A stretch of DNA of 64,000 nucleotides from an uncultured bacterium (GTDB lineage Bacteria; Bacillota; Clostridia; Lachnospirales; Lachnospiraceae), in the NCBI GenBank assembly GCA_947383005.1, contig CANDBT010000020.1:18789-82788 (forward strand). Direction: 5' to 3'. The notes under the pieces are model-generated. The model made no database searches. It was not told the DNA's origin and saw only the letters and a list, made by a program, of their open reading frames with translations. Both the position numbers and the translations under genes were made by a program. Below, one piece after another: positions 25,073 to 33,178 of this stretch (positions are counted from its first letter, which is position 1; each line of letters begins with the position of its first letter).

Positions 25073-25990
25073 TTACAGCACGCTGCCAATATCCGCCGCC
25101 ATATCCAGAACCGCCTGCCGGGATGCCTCAGCAAAATGCTCCGGTCCGAACTTGGCATATTTTTCCTGTTTATAGGCGGCAATAATCCCCCGTGATGAAT
25201 TGATAATAGCTCCCAGGCCATCCTCATTAAAACAAGGCTTCAAATCCTTTGCTGTAGCTCCCTGGGCGCCATAACCGGGTACCAGGAAATATGTATGAGG
25301 CATCTGCTTGCGCAAAACCGCACTCATCTCAGGATAAGTGGCTCCCACGACAGCGCCTACATTACTGTATGAGCCATCCATACAATCCCGTCCCCATTCC
25401 ACTACCTTCTCTGCTACCAGCTCGTATAAGGGACGCCCTTCAAATGTTTTATCCTGAAATTCCCCGCTTGATGGATTGGAGGTTTTAACCAGCACAAACA
25501 GCCCTTTATCTTCTGCCTTGCACACATCCACAAAAGGCTTGACCCCATCTGTACCCAGATAAGGATTCACAGTCAAAAAATCTGTATTGAATGCTGTACA
25601 CAAGGCATTTCCTACCATGACCTTCCCCAGATGGGCCGTGGCATAAGCTGCCGAAGTAGAACCGATATCGCCCCTCTTGGCATCTCCAATCACCAGCAGC
25701 CCTTTTTCCTGGCAATAACGGACGGTTTTCTCATAAGCCAGCAGCCCCCAGGTCCCAAACTGCTCATACATGGCAATTTGCGGCTTCACACAGGGAACCA
25801 GCTCCCATGTATAATCAATAATTTCTTTATTGAAGTTCCAAATGGCATCGGCTGCTCCCTCAAGTGTCTCGCCGAAAGTTTTAAAAGAAGCCTGTAAAAT
25901 ATATTCGGGAATATAGCTCAGCATCGGATCCAGCCCCACACAGACAGGGGCTTTCGTTTTCTTTATATTTTGAATTAATTGTTGAATCAT
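25073..25990 (-). CDS. pyrF: Orotidine 5'-phosphate decarboxylase (type 2)
   Basis: The protein has 305 residues. Of two adjacent ATGs, the one at 25990 has the better spacing (5 bases) to AGGAGG. It decarboxylates OMP to UMP. Motifs: APVCVGLDPMLSYIPEY at the N-terminus and the catalytic GDAKRGDIGSTSAAYA near residue 90. The length and the large N-terminal region fit the longer type 2 subfamily rather than the 240-residue B. subtilis form. It is the first gene of the pyr transcript with a promoter at 26029-26057. Confidence 0.95.
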   Translation of the reverse strand: MIQQLIQNIKKTKAPVCVGLDPMLSYIPEYILQASFKTFGETLEGAADAIWNFNKEIIDYTWELVPCVKPQIAMYEQFGTWGLLAYEKTVRYCQEKGLLVIGDAKRGDIGSTSAAYATAHLGKVMVGNALCTAFNTDFLTVNPYLGTDGVKPFVDVCKAEDKGLFVLVKTSNPSSGEFQDKTFEGRPLYELVAEKVVEWGRDCMDGSYSNVGAVVGATYPEMSAVLRKQMPHTYFLVPGYGAQGATAKDLKPCFNEDGLGAIINSSRGIIAAYKQEKYAKFGPEHFAEASRQAVLDMAADIGSVL

Positions 25991-26028
25991 CATGTCCTCC
26001 TTGTATGCCGGTGGGCTTTTATTGTCCC

Positions 26029-26057
26029 ATTTTAACATATGATTGAAACCGTTTCAA
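26029..26057 (-). promoter_or_regulatory. pyr operon promoter with overlapping palindromic operator
   Basis: On the minus strand TTGAAA (26052-26057), 17 bases, then TAAAAT (26029-26034). The perfect 15-bp palindrome TTGAAACGGTTTCAA (26043-26057) covers the -35 box and part of the spacer. This shape suits a LacI-family repressor or similar dimer. No PyrR attenuator was found in the short leader. Confidence 0.65.
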
Positions 26058-26082
26058 GCAGAATAATCGCGACTGTACCACC

Positions 26083-26291
26083 CCTTGTTTTGTTACTGTT
26101 CACAGATACCCTGTGAACGTAACCGCATATGCCCATACTAAATTGCCTTCGGGTTCTAAGCGCCAGTGGCGCTTGTTTAGAACCGACCGGAACGGAGTGT
26201 AGACGGGGCATATGCTTTGCTCCCGTAACGATATCTGCCCATGGCTAATCAGAGGAGTGATTAGCCATGGTGTGAACAATAACCTTGTTTT
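26083..26291. mobile_element. MITE-like insertion with 9-bp target-site duplication
   Basis: A 191-bp block (26092-26282) is flanked by direct repeats CCTTGTTTT (26083-26091 and 26283-26291). Its ends, GTTACTGTTCACA and TGTGAACAATAA(C), are inverted repeats. Inside are nested palindromes: GCATATGCCC/GGGGCATATGC, GGTTCTAAGCGCCA/TGGCGCTTGTTTAGAACC (26152-26184) and CCATGGCTAATC/GATTAGCCATGG (26239-26270). There is no transposase. The central hairpin and its flank (CGACCGGAACGGAGTGTAGA) resemble the elements at 28327 and 29546. Confidence 0.75.
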
Positions 26292-26335
26292 TTCCATCTA
26301 TTTCCTGTATATTAATAAAGTACTCCTATAGTAGA

Positions 26336-26392
26336 ACTTATCGGAAATTGCACGGGGATTTCCGATAAAAGGCACAGCTTTTTGTTCCGCAA
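26336..26392. repeat. Stem-loop repeat upstream of the GNAT gene
   Basis: ACTTATCGGAAAT/ATTTCCGATAAA forms a stem over a ten-base loop, followed by AGGCACAGCTTTTTG. It is the same layout (ACTTATC..GATAAAAGGCAC) as the tandem array at 30785-31020. It may act as a terminator or be a member of that repeat family. Confidence 0.6.
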
Positions 26393-26414
26393 ATGAAAGG
26401 AATATCCTGTTCTC

Positions 26415-27236
26415 ATGAAAAAACATATTTTTATCCGCCATATACAAAAACTCACCAAACAACAGCAGCAATCTCTCCGCCTTCTGGCCGCCTGCTGCCA
26501 AAAACATGACCAGATCTCTCTGTCCTGCCCCACAGTAGAAGATGGTTTCCGTTCCCACTATTTGATGACGGGAGAAGACGGCAAGCTGCTGGCTGCCCTG
26601 TCCCTGGCCCACATCAATTCCAAAGAGGCTGAATGCACCGCTTTTACCCACCCTGCCTGCAGGAGAAGGGGATATTTCTCCCGCCTTTTTCGTCTTGCCA
26701 AAAAAGAATGCGAAGACCAAGCCATATCCTTTCTCGTTTCGGAGAATTGCCCGGATACCATAGCTGTTTTAAAACACCTGGGCGCCCGGTTGCAAAATCA
26801 GGAATATCGGATGGACTATCTTCTTTCAAATACTCCCCACTCATTTTCTGACTGCGCATTTTCTGTCCGCGCAGAAGCAGCCATACTTAGCGCGCCAAAA
26901 AACATCAGGGGCAATTCTGCCCTCTGGACTTTATCCCTGCCGGCTCCCATGGAGCATGCTGCCGCTTCTGTGATACCGGCCGGCTTGTGCCTCACATCAC
27001 CGGCCGGCCCGGACAGTATCTGCCTGCACCATGTGAAAATCCGTCCAAGCCTTCGCAGGCAGGGTCTGGGGTTTTTGATGATTCTGATGCTCCTGTCCCG
27101 CCTCCGTCAGGAACATATCAGCCATGTTATCCTCCATGTTTCCGGTGACAATTTCCCTGCTGTTTCCCTATATAAAAAAGCCGGGTTTTCCATTACCGAA
27201 ACCCTGGCTTTTTATCAAATTCAGTTCCCTGATTAA
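26415..27236 (+). CDS. GNAT-family N-acetyltransferase with two GNAT domains
   Basis: The protein has 273 residues. Two acetyl-CoA-binding motifs are seen: THPACRRRGYFSRLFRLAKK near 77-96 and IRPSLRRQGLGFLMILML near 216-233, both of the R/Q-x-x-G-x-G/F type. The second half ends HVSGDNFPAVSLYKKAGF, typical of GNAT strand 5 and helix 4. The first domain also has VSENCPDTIAVLKHLGA. A tandem arrangement is common in Firmicutes GNAT proteins of unknown substrate. It is the only plus-strand gene in its neighbourhood and starts after the stem-loop at 26336; no strong ribosome binding site is seen (AAAGGAATATCCTG is nearest). Confidence 0.8.
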   Translation: MKKHIFIRHIQKLTKQQQQSLRLLAACCQKHDQISLSCPTVEDGFRSHYLMTGEDGKLLAALSLAHINSKEAECTAFTHPACRRRGYFSRLFRLAKKECEDQAISFLVSENCPDTIAVLKHLGARLQNQEYRMDYLLSNTPHSFSDCAFSVRAEAAILSAPKNIRGNSALWTLSLPAPMEHAAASVIPAGLCLTSPAGPDSICLHHVKIRPSLRRQGLGFLMILMLLSRLRQEHISHVILHVSGDNFPAVSLYKKAGFSITETLAFYQIQFPD

Positions 27237-27251
27237 TCGATTTTCATTTCT

Positions 27252-27953
27252 CTAACTGTGTTCCCGCGCTTCAATGCTTTTGCGTATCTCCTGCATCCAT
27301 TGATCCGTCCCCGCAATCATGTCCGCGCATTGACGCAGCTCCTCGCCAATCTCCTCCGCCACATCCCCGATATTCTTTTTATACTTTAATTGATGGTCAA
27401 GACTGGCCCAGAAATCCATAGCGATAGTCCTGATCTGAACCTCTACCCTCACGTTTTCCTTCCGATCCGATAAAAACACCGGCACTTCAATAATCAAATG
27501 ATAGCTGCGATAACCGTTATCCTTAGGATTCTTGATATAATCCTTGATTTCAATTACCGTCACATCATCCTGGCTGACCAGCATATGGGCTACCGCGTAA
27601 ATATCATCCAAAAAAGAACAAATTACCCGAACTCCTGCGATGTCATTTAAATTTCCCATCATTGATTCCAAAGTAATCGGCAGATTTCGCCGTTTGAGCT
27701 TCCCGACAATGCTCTTAGGCTTCTTCACCCGGGACTTGATCATCTCAATCGGGTTGTGCTGACTTCGTATGGATAATTCGTCATTGAGCACTTCCAGTTT
27801 TGTTTTTACCGCACGAATCGCACACGAATAAATCATGATTGCTTCCTGAAACTCTTTTGCCTGACTAAGCAAATCTTCCGGCACCTTTACCAGACTGGGT
27901 ACACTTACTACAGATTGATCCAATCCACTGTTGGGATTAATACGAGTATCCAT
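27252..27953 (-). CDS. Small alarmone synthetase (RelQ-type GTP pyrophosphokinase)
   Basis: The 233-residue protein has only the (p)ppGpp synthetase domain, without hydrolase or TGS parts. It makes ppGpp/pppGpp from ATP and GDP/GTP. Motifs: NDIAGVRVICSFLDDIYAVA near residues 100-120, EIKDYIKNPKDNGYRSYHLI near 146-165 with the G-loop tyrosine, and VRVEVQIRTIAMDFWASLDH near 178-197. A C-terminal helix for oligomerisation follows. It has its own promoter (28012-28040), as expected for stress-controlled small synthetases. Confidence 0.92.
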   Translation of the reverse strand: MDTRINPNSGLDQSVVSVPSLVKVPEDLLSQAKEFQEAIMIYSCAIRAVKTKLEVLNDELSIRSQHNPIEMIKSRVKKPKSIVGKLKRRNLPITLESMMGNLNDIAGVRVICSFLDDIYAVAHMLVSQDDVTVIEIKDYIKNPKDNGYRSYHLIIEVPVFLSDRKENVRVEVQIRTIAMDFWASLDHQLKYKKNIGDVAEEIGEELRQCADMIAGTDQWMQEIRKSIEAREHS

Positions 27954-28011
27954 TCCTATACACCTCTTGACTCTGCTTGCTCATAAGTAATAATTACCAT
28001 ATCCAGTTCCT

Positions 28012-28040
28012 ATCATAACTCGTTCCTACCGGTTATGCAA
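28012..28040 (-). promoter_or_regulatory. Promoter of the small alarmone synthetase gene
   Basis: On the minus strand TTGCAT (28035-28040), a 17-base spacer and TATGAT (28012-28017). It lies about 60 bp upstream of the ATG at 27953. Confidence 0.7.
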
Positions 28041-28094
28041 GCATTACTTTGTTAGCGGTTACTGCTCACAGGTTCTGCAATAACGATTCAAAAA

Positions 28095-28286
28095 TTATCC
28101 GAATATAAGCTTTGATCCTATGGCCGTTACCGCCCCGTTATGATTAGCCGGCCTGCTGACAAGAATAAAAATATCCTTAGTTAAAGGCTTTACTTTTTCT
28201 TTAAATATGATATCCTTATTGAATAGGTAAAAATCATTTTGCCCATTATGATACGAATACGTGTCTGTATTTACGACAGCAGCCAT
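28095..28286 (-). pseudogene. Possible gene remnant, 63 residues
   Basis: The reading frame MAAVVNTDTYSYHNG ... FYLFNKDIIFKEKVKPLTKD ... FGS-like end has protein-like composition but no ribosome binding site and no family I know. It abuts the palindromic element at 28296 and may be the end of a gene cut by it. Evidence is weak. Confidence 0.2.
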
Positions 28287-28295
28287 TTCCCTTTG

Positions 28296-28383
28296 CGCGG
28301 AGTGGGCTCTACGTTCCACTTCGGTCGTTGCTAAACGAGTGCCACTGGCACTCAGCAACCTCGCGGAGCGTTTTTGGTATCAT
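28296..28383. repeat. Interspersed palindromic element (copy with GTTGCT stem)
   Basis: The core GTTGCTAAACGAGTGCCA/TGGCACTCAGCAAC (28327-28359) is a strong hairpin. It is flanked by CTACGTTCCACTTCGGTC on the left and CGGAGCGTTTTTGGTATCAT on the right. The same elements recur inverted at 29517-29597 and, in divergent form, inside the insertion at 26092. Confidence 0.75.
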
Positions 28384-28451
28384 AAGGCACACTTTCCTAT
28401 GATAAGAAAAATGCTGCCTCTTCCGGCGGCTAATGAATGGAGGAATTATAC

Positions 28452-29297
28452 ATGAGCGAAGCAATTGAAAACTGTACCCATGACTGCGGCTCCTGTGAAG
28501 CCAACTGCAGCAGCCGTACCACTGACCGCACCAGTTTTTTGGAACCTTTGAATCCGGCCAGCTCCATAGACAAAGTCATCGGCATTGTCAGCGGTAAAGG
28601 CGGTGTGGGCAAATCTTTGGTTACTTCTCTTCTCGCTGTCCAAATGAATGCCAAAGGGAAGCACACCGCTATTCTTGACGCAGATATCACCGGACCTTCT
28701 ATTCCAAAAGCTTTCGGACTGGGTACAGACGGCCTCAGCGTAACACCTGACGGACTGATGGTTCCGGCCACCACGGCAACCGGTATTGATATTATGTCTG
28801 CCAATCTGCTTTTAGACCACGATACCGACCCGGTTATCTGGCGCGGCCCGGTCATCGCCGGAGCCGTAAAGCAATTCTGGCAGGAAGCCCTGTGGGAAAA
28901 TGTGGATTATCTGTTTGTTGATATGCCTCCCGGAACCGGGGACGTACCGCTTACCGTGTTCCAGTCTCTTCCGGTCAACGGAATTATTATTGTGACTTCT
29001 CCTCAGGAGCTGGTTTCCATGATCGTGTCTAAAGCAGTCAACATGGCCAAGAAAATGGATATCCCTATCCTTGGCCTGGTAGAAAACATGAGTTATCTGG
29101 AATGTCCCGATTGCGGAAAGAAAATTTCTGTATTCGGCGAAAGCCATATCGATGAAATTGCAAAAGAATTCGGCCTTCCGGTGCTGGCCAAATTGCCCAT
29201 CGCCCCGGCTATAGCCGAACATGTAGATGCAGGAACTATCGAATATCTGAAAGAAGACTGGATGAAAGACGCCGTTGAAAAACTGCTGGCCCTGTAA
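28452..29297 (+). CDS. Mrp/NBP35-type P-loop ATPase for Fe-S cluster delivery
   Basis: The protein has 281 residues from the ATG at 28452 with GGAGG upstream; the ATG at 28437 has none. An N-terminal cysteine cluster (CTHDCGSCEANCSS) resembles NBP35. The P-loop is VSGKGGVGKSLVTSLLAVQM near residue 40, with the deviant Walker A lysine. LDADITGPSIPKAFGL and FVDMPPGTGDVPLTVFQ follow. The C-terminal CPDCGK is the CxxC that binds a bridging cluster in this family. It is thought to carry and transfer Fe-S clusters in the cytoplasm. A terminator-like palindrome follows. Confidence 0.9.
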   Translation: MSEAIENCTHDCGSCEANCSSRTTDRTSFLEPLNPASSIDKVIGIVSGKGGVGKSLVTSLLAVQMNAKGKHTAILDADITGPSIPKAFGLGTDGLSVTPDGLMVPATTATGIDIMSANLLLDHDTDPVIWRGPVIAGAVKQFWQEALWENVDYLFVDMPPGTGDVPLTVFQSLPVNGIIIVTSPQELVSMIVSKAVNMAKKMDIPILGLVENMSYLECPDCGKKISVFGESHIDEIAKEFGLPVLAKLPIAPAIAEHVDAGTIEYLKEDWMKDAVEKLLAL

Positions 29298-29309
29298 TCC
29301 GACTTTTGA

Positions 29310-29409
29310 GCTGTTGCAAAATAACAGACGTATACAATATATGGCATAGTAGTCACGCGTACTCTTGCCATATATTGTAGAAATACTGAATATTGCAACA
29401 GCCCCTTTT
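29310..29409 (+). terminator. Long palindrome after the Mrp gene (terminator or MITE remnant)
   Basis: GCTGTTGCAA/TTGCAACAGC (29310-29319, 29393-29402) and TACAATATATGGCA/TGCCATATATTGTA (29333-29346, 29366-29379) are nested perfect inverted repeats, followed by CCCCTTTTT. The T-run suits termination; the near-symmetrical ends also resemble a small palindromic element. Confidence 0.65.
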
Positions 29410-29469
29410 TCTATATGCGCAGCCCCATGCAAAGAAAGTATGCCGCAGAAGCGGCGCATGGGAGCGCGG

Positions 29470-29653
29470 CGAGTAGGGGAAGATGGTTATTTCCTACTCG
29501 ATTCATAGGAAAATACATCTTATGATACAAAAACGCTCCGCTTAGGTTGCTGAGTGCCAGTAGCACTCGTTTAGCAACAACCGAAGTGGAACGTAGACGT
29601 ACTGCGGCGAGCCGCACGGCGAGTAGGGGGGAAAACTCCTCCTACTCGATAAG
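29470..29653. repeat. Palindromic repeat cluster with two CGAGTAGG hairpins
   Basis: CGAGTAGG/CCTACTCG hairpins occur at about 29469-29502 and 29621-29653. Between them lies an inverted copy (29517-29597) of the 28296 element: CTTATGATAC then AAAAACGCTCCGC, the hairpin GTTGCTGAGTGCCA..AGCACTCGTTTAGCAAC (29546-29578) and CCGAAGTGGAACGTAGA. No coding region is credible in 29298-29695. Confidence 0.75.
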
Positions 29654-29695
29654 AAAAATCCATCCCATGAAAACCGACATGATTTTTGCCAAATT

Positions 29696-30562
29696 TTATG
29701 TCGGCGAATGTACTCCCAGCCATTCACGAAGCTCCTCCAACCGTTTTTCGGTATCTTTCCGCCCCAGGTCATAAACTTGCTGCAGTTTTTCCGGGTTACT
29801 CTCCATCCGGCCTATTGTCAACTCCCGGCTCGGACGGAGGACAAACACTTTTCCGTCCCGCTCCAGCTTACGGATATAAGCAAGTTTTTTATTGTATTGA
29901 ATATGGCGCAGTCTCATGGCCTTTAAAAATTGGGGATATCTGGCATAGAGAAACTCGCCCAGCCGTTTCCTCTCCGGTTCTTTATGATATCCTTCATGGC
30001 GAGTCAATACCACCACCGTTTTTTGATAACCCATTTTTCTGAATGCTTCCACCGGTATGCTATCCGTACAAGCTCCGTCCAACAGTTTCATCCCCCTTAC
30101 GCGGACAACCCTGGATATATATGGCAAAGACGCCGAAGCCCGCATAATATCCACATCTTTCTTCATATCTTTTATCTGCAAATATTCCGGCCTTCCCGTT
30201 TCCAAATTGCTGCATACCGCATAAAACTTTGTTTTTGAGCGTTTAAATGCCTCATAATCATAGGGGTCCAGCCGAACAGGAATATCTTGATAGCAAAATT
30301 TTGCCCCTACCATATTTCCCGTCAGCAAAAGGCTGCGCAGGCTCATAAAGCGCCAGTCCTGACAATACCGCTTGTAGTAGCGAAGGCTTCTGCCCTTTTG
30401 CCCAGATAGATAAGAGCAGCCCTGGATTACTCCGGCCGACACGCCAATCACACCATCAAAAGAAATTCCCTGTTCCAAAAACACATCCAGCGCTCCCGCC
30501 GTATACATTCCGCGCATTCCGCCGCCTTCCAGCACCAAGCCGCTCTTTACGTCATATTCCAT
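29696..30562 (-). CDS. Patatin-like phospholipase family protein
   Basis: The 288-residue protein has the patatin hydrolase layout: oxyanion loop GLVLEGGGMRGMYTAGALDV near 8-27, nucleophile elbow IGVSAGV (G-x-S-x-G) near residue 41, and catalytic Asp in LLDGACTDSIP near 160 (DGA rather than DGG). It resembles bacterial YjjU-type proteins. Expected activity is lipid acyl hydrolysis in the cytoplasm; the substrate is not known. No signal peptide or membrane span is seen. AGGAGG lies 13 bases before the ATG, a little far. Confidence 0.88.
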   Translation of the reverse strand: MEYDVKSGLVLEGGGMRGMYTAGALDVFLEQGISFDGVIGVSAGVIQGCSYLSGQKGRSLRYYKRYCQDWRFMSLRSLLLTGNMVGAKFCYQDIPVRLDPYDYEAFKRSKTKFYAVCSNLETGRPEYLQIKDMKKDVDIMRASASLPYISRVVRVRGMKLLDGACTDSIPVEAFRKMGYQKTVVVLTRHEGYHKEPERKRLGEFLYARYPQFLKAMRLRHIQYNKKLAYIRKLERDGKVFVLRPSRELTIGRMESNPEKLQQVYDLGRKDTEKRLEELREWLGVHSPT

Positions 30563-30564
30563 CT

Positions 30565-30783
30565 TTACTGCTTTTCCTCCTGTTTCCCTTTGCCCAATCC
30601 TAATGATACCGCCGATTGTTTTGCACTATATACTTTCACAATACTAAAACACCTCAAATCCGCACATTTTTTCTGCGAAATGGCTTCTTCTCGGTGTTTT
30701 CGCGGATTCCAAAATCCAAAATCCCTTGCAAGCGAAACTTGCATGGGATTATCAACCTTTTTGGCCTTGGCATCATTCATCAT
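30565..30783 (-). CDS. Doubtful ORF of 72 residues upstream of the patatin-like gene
   Basis: The reading frame ends 2 bp before the patatin-like gene and carries that gene's ribosome binding site in its last codons. It has no ribosome binding site of its own. The sequence (FGFWNPRKHREEAISQKK, KVYSAKQSAVSLGLGKG) does not look like a known domain. The DNA contains a small hairpin (GCAAGC GAAA CTTGC) and adjoins the array at 30785, so it may be repeat DNA rather than a gene. Confidence 0.2.
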   Translation of the reverse strand: MMNDAKAKKVDNPMQVSLARDFGFWNPRKHREEAISQKKCADLRCFSIVKVYSAKQSAVSLGLGKGKQEEKQ

Positions 30784-30784
30784 A

Positions 30785-31020
30785 ATATAACTTATCAGAA
30801 TTTGCGAAGCAAATTTTGATAAAAGGCACCGTTTTTCGTGCCATAAATCCGATTACAGGGTTCGCGAAGCGGTTCCTGTAATATAACTTATGAGAATCAC
30901 GCTTTTGATTCTCATAAAAGGCGCATGCTTTTGCGCCGTAAATCCGATTATAGGAAGCCGGTTTTGCTTCCTATAATATAACTTATCAGAATTTGCGAAG
31001 CAAATTTTGATAAAAGGCAC
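30785..31020. repeat. Tandem stem-loop array, about 2.5 units of 95 bp
   Basis: Three TATAACTTAT(C/G)AGAAT starts lie at 30786, 30882 and 30977. Each unit makes up to three hairpins: TTATCAGAATTTGC/GCAAATTTTGATAA, GGCACCG/CGTGCC or GGCGCA/TGCGCC, and GATTACAGG or GATTATAGGAAGC with its complement. Stems are conserved while their sequence differs between units (compensating changes), so RNA or DNA secondary structure seems selected. It lies between the GlgX-type and patatin-like genes. Confidence 0.85.
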
Positions 31021-31025
31021 CGTCT

Positions 31026-33161
31026 TTACAGCGGCCTTCCCGTAAATACTGCCACCGACCGGGGACGCATGATAAAGGAACTGTCAATACGCACTTCATG
31101 TCCTTCCTCATAAAAGTACCTTCCCATACCATCACCAAAAGTATTGGCGCTTAAATACCAGGCGTTCTTATTATGCAGTTCCGGCAAAGTAATCTCCACA
31201 TCTTCCCAGTAAGTATTAATCACCAGATACACTAAATCGTCTTTTCCTTCTTTCCGGTCATATCCAGCAAAACTGATCGCAATTGTCCTGGCATCTTTGG
31301 GGATATCTACAATATGCTCTGCCCGGATATAATGTGTGTGCATGGGTTCCATTCCGCAAACGGCATCTGGCAGTTTCTTCCGTATCACCATATGCTTTTT
31401 TCGGTAATGGATCATAAACTTAAAAAATTCAAATAAATCCCTATTTTTTTCCAAAAGCCCCCAATCCAGCCAGGATATCTCATTATCCTGGCAATAACAA
31501 TTATTATTGCCGAACTGCGTATTGGCAAACTCATCTCCCGCCAAAAACATAGGCGCCCCCCGGCTGCACATCAATACTGCACAGGCGTTGCGGATCATAC
31601 GAAACCGGAGTCCGAGCACCTCCGGATCATTTGTCTCTCCTTCGCATCCGCAATTCCAGCTTCGGTTGTCGTCAGCCCCGTCTGTATTATTCCAACCGTT
31701 GCCCTCATTGTGTTTTTCGTTATAGGAATACAAATCGTATAGTGTAAATCCGTCGTGACAAGTAAGAAAATTCACGCAAGAATTATAACCTGCATAGTCA
31801 TTATCATAATCCGAATAATAACCGCCATATAAATCACCCGAACCGCATATACTCCAGGCCGCATCCCACGCCTCCCAGCAGTCCCCTTTTAAATATCCCC
31901 GCAGGGCATCCCGATATCTGCCGTTCCACTCCGCCCACCGCCCGCTGGCAGGGAAACTCCCTACCTGATATAATCCTCCGGCATCCCAAGCTTCAGCAAT
32001 CAGCTTTACGTTGCTCAAAAGCGGGTCATTCGCCAAACTCTCAAGCAGCGGCGGTTTATTCATCGGCGAACCGTCCTCGTTTCTTCCTAAAATACTTGCC
32101 AAATCAAACCTGAACCCATCCACCCGGTAATTGATTACCCAATACCGCAAGCATTCCAATATCATCTGGCGGACTACCGGGTGATTGCAGTTCAATGTAT
32201 TGCCACAACCGCTGAAATTGTAATAATTTCCTTCCGCTGTCAGCATATAATAGATCTTATTATCAATACCCTTAAAACAAAATGACGGCCCCAGTTCATT
32301 CCCTTCTGCTGTGTGATTAAACACCACATCCAGGATCACCTCAATGCCGTTATCATGAAACTCTCGTATCAATTCTTTTAACTCTGTTCCTTCTCGGTTA
32401 TACTCCGCCGTCGACGCATAATTGCTGTTCGGCGCAAAAAAGCCTACCGTATTATACCCCCAGTAATCCAACAACTGACGGCCATCTACTATTCGGCTGT
32501 TCATTGTTTCGTCAAATTCAAAAATAGGCATTAATTCTACCGCATTGATTCCCAGTTCTTTCAAATAAGGAATCTTCTCCCGGATACCGGCAAAAGTTCC
32601 CGGATACTTTACCCCTGAAGATGGGTGATAGGTGAATCCTCTCACATGCATCTCATAAATAATCAAATCAGACAGCTCTTGGGAGGATTGAGGCATAGCG
32701 CCCCAGTCAAAAACATCCCTTACCACCCTGGCATGGTAATGCTTAATCATCCTCTCCCCCCATTTTTCCTGCCCTGTTACTGCCCTGGCATAAGGATCTA
32801 ACAAAACCACTTCTTTATTAAAAAGCAATCCTTTTTCCGGGCAATATTCACCATCAATCTGGTAGGCATATTCAAAATCTTCAATTTTCAAATCAAACAC
32901 GATCATGGAATACACATCCCCGACCCGGTATTCCTCCGGGAAAGGAAGAATGGCGTAAGGTTTCTCTTCACCCTTATGGAACAATAAAAGTTTACAAGAT
33001 TTTCCATTATGGGTATGGATAGTAAAATTAACTCCTGAACCTACCGCCATCGCTCCGTTCATGTCAAATAGCCCTGGTCTTACCGGATATCTTGAGATCT
33101 TGCCCATCGGCGTCACCGATACGGGGTAATCCAGAGTCAATCTTTGGCCATACAAATTCAT
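31026..33161 (-). CDS. glgX: Glycogen debranching / isoamylase-type enzyme (GH13, GlgX-like)
   Basis: The protein has 711 residues. An N-terminal CBM48-like domain (about 10-140) precedes the GH13 barrel. Conserved regions: LDVVFNHTAEGNE (region I), DGFRFDLASILGR with the nucleophilic Asp (region II), LIAEAWDAGG with the acid/base Glu (region III) and FLTCHDGFTLYDL (region IV). IYEMHVRGFT and the long loop GNGWNNTDGADDNRSWNCG are typical of GH13_11 isoamylase/GlgX enzymes, which cleave alpha-1,6 branches of glycogen or limit dextrins. No signal peptide, so it acts inside the cell. No other glycogen genes are near. Confidence 0.92.
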   Translation of the reverse strand: MNLYGQRLTLDYPVSVTPMGKISRYPVRPGLFDMNGAMAVGSGVNFTIHTHNGKSCKLLLFHKGEEKPYAILPFPEEYRVGDVYSMIVFDLKIEDFEYAYQIDGEYCPEKGLLFNKEVVLLDPYARAVTGQEKWGERMIKHYHARVVRDVFDWGAMPQSSQELSDLIIYEMHVRGFTYHPSSGVKYPGTFAGIREKIPYLKELGINAVELMPIFEFDETMNSRIVDGRQLLDYWGYNTVGFFAPNSNYASTAEYNREGTELKELIREFHDNGIEVILDVVFNHTAEGNELGPSFCFKGIDNKIYYMLTAEGNYYNFSGCGNTLNCNHPVVRQMILECLRYWVINYRVDGFRFDLASILGRNEDGSPMNKPPLLESLANDPLLSNVKLIAEAWDAGGLYQVGSFPASGRWAEWNGRYRDALRGYLKGDCWEAWDAAWSICGSGDLYGGYYSDYDNDYAGYNSCVNFLTCHDGFTLYDLYSYNEKHNEGNGWNNTDGADDNRSWNCGCEGETNDPEVLGLRFRMIRNACAVLMCSRGAPMFLAGDEFANTQFGNNNCYCQDNEISWLDWGLLEKNRDLFEFFKFMIHYRKKHMVIRKKLPDAVCGMEPMHTHYIRAEHIVDIPKDARTIAISFAGYDRKEGKDDLVYLVINTYWEDVEITLPELHNKNAWYLSANTFGDGMGRYFYEEGHEVRIDSSFIMRPRSVAVFTGRPL

Positions 33162-33178
33162 ACACTGCCCCCTTCATT

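Noticed and set aside
30565-30783. Hypothetical protein upstream of the patatin-like gene as a confident gene
   Set aside because: It has no ribosome binding site and adjoins repeat DNA; it is listed only with low confidence.
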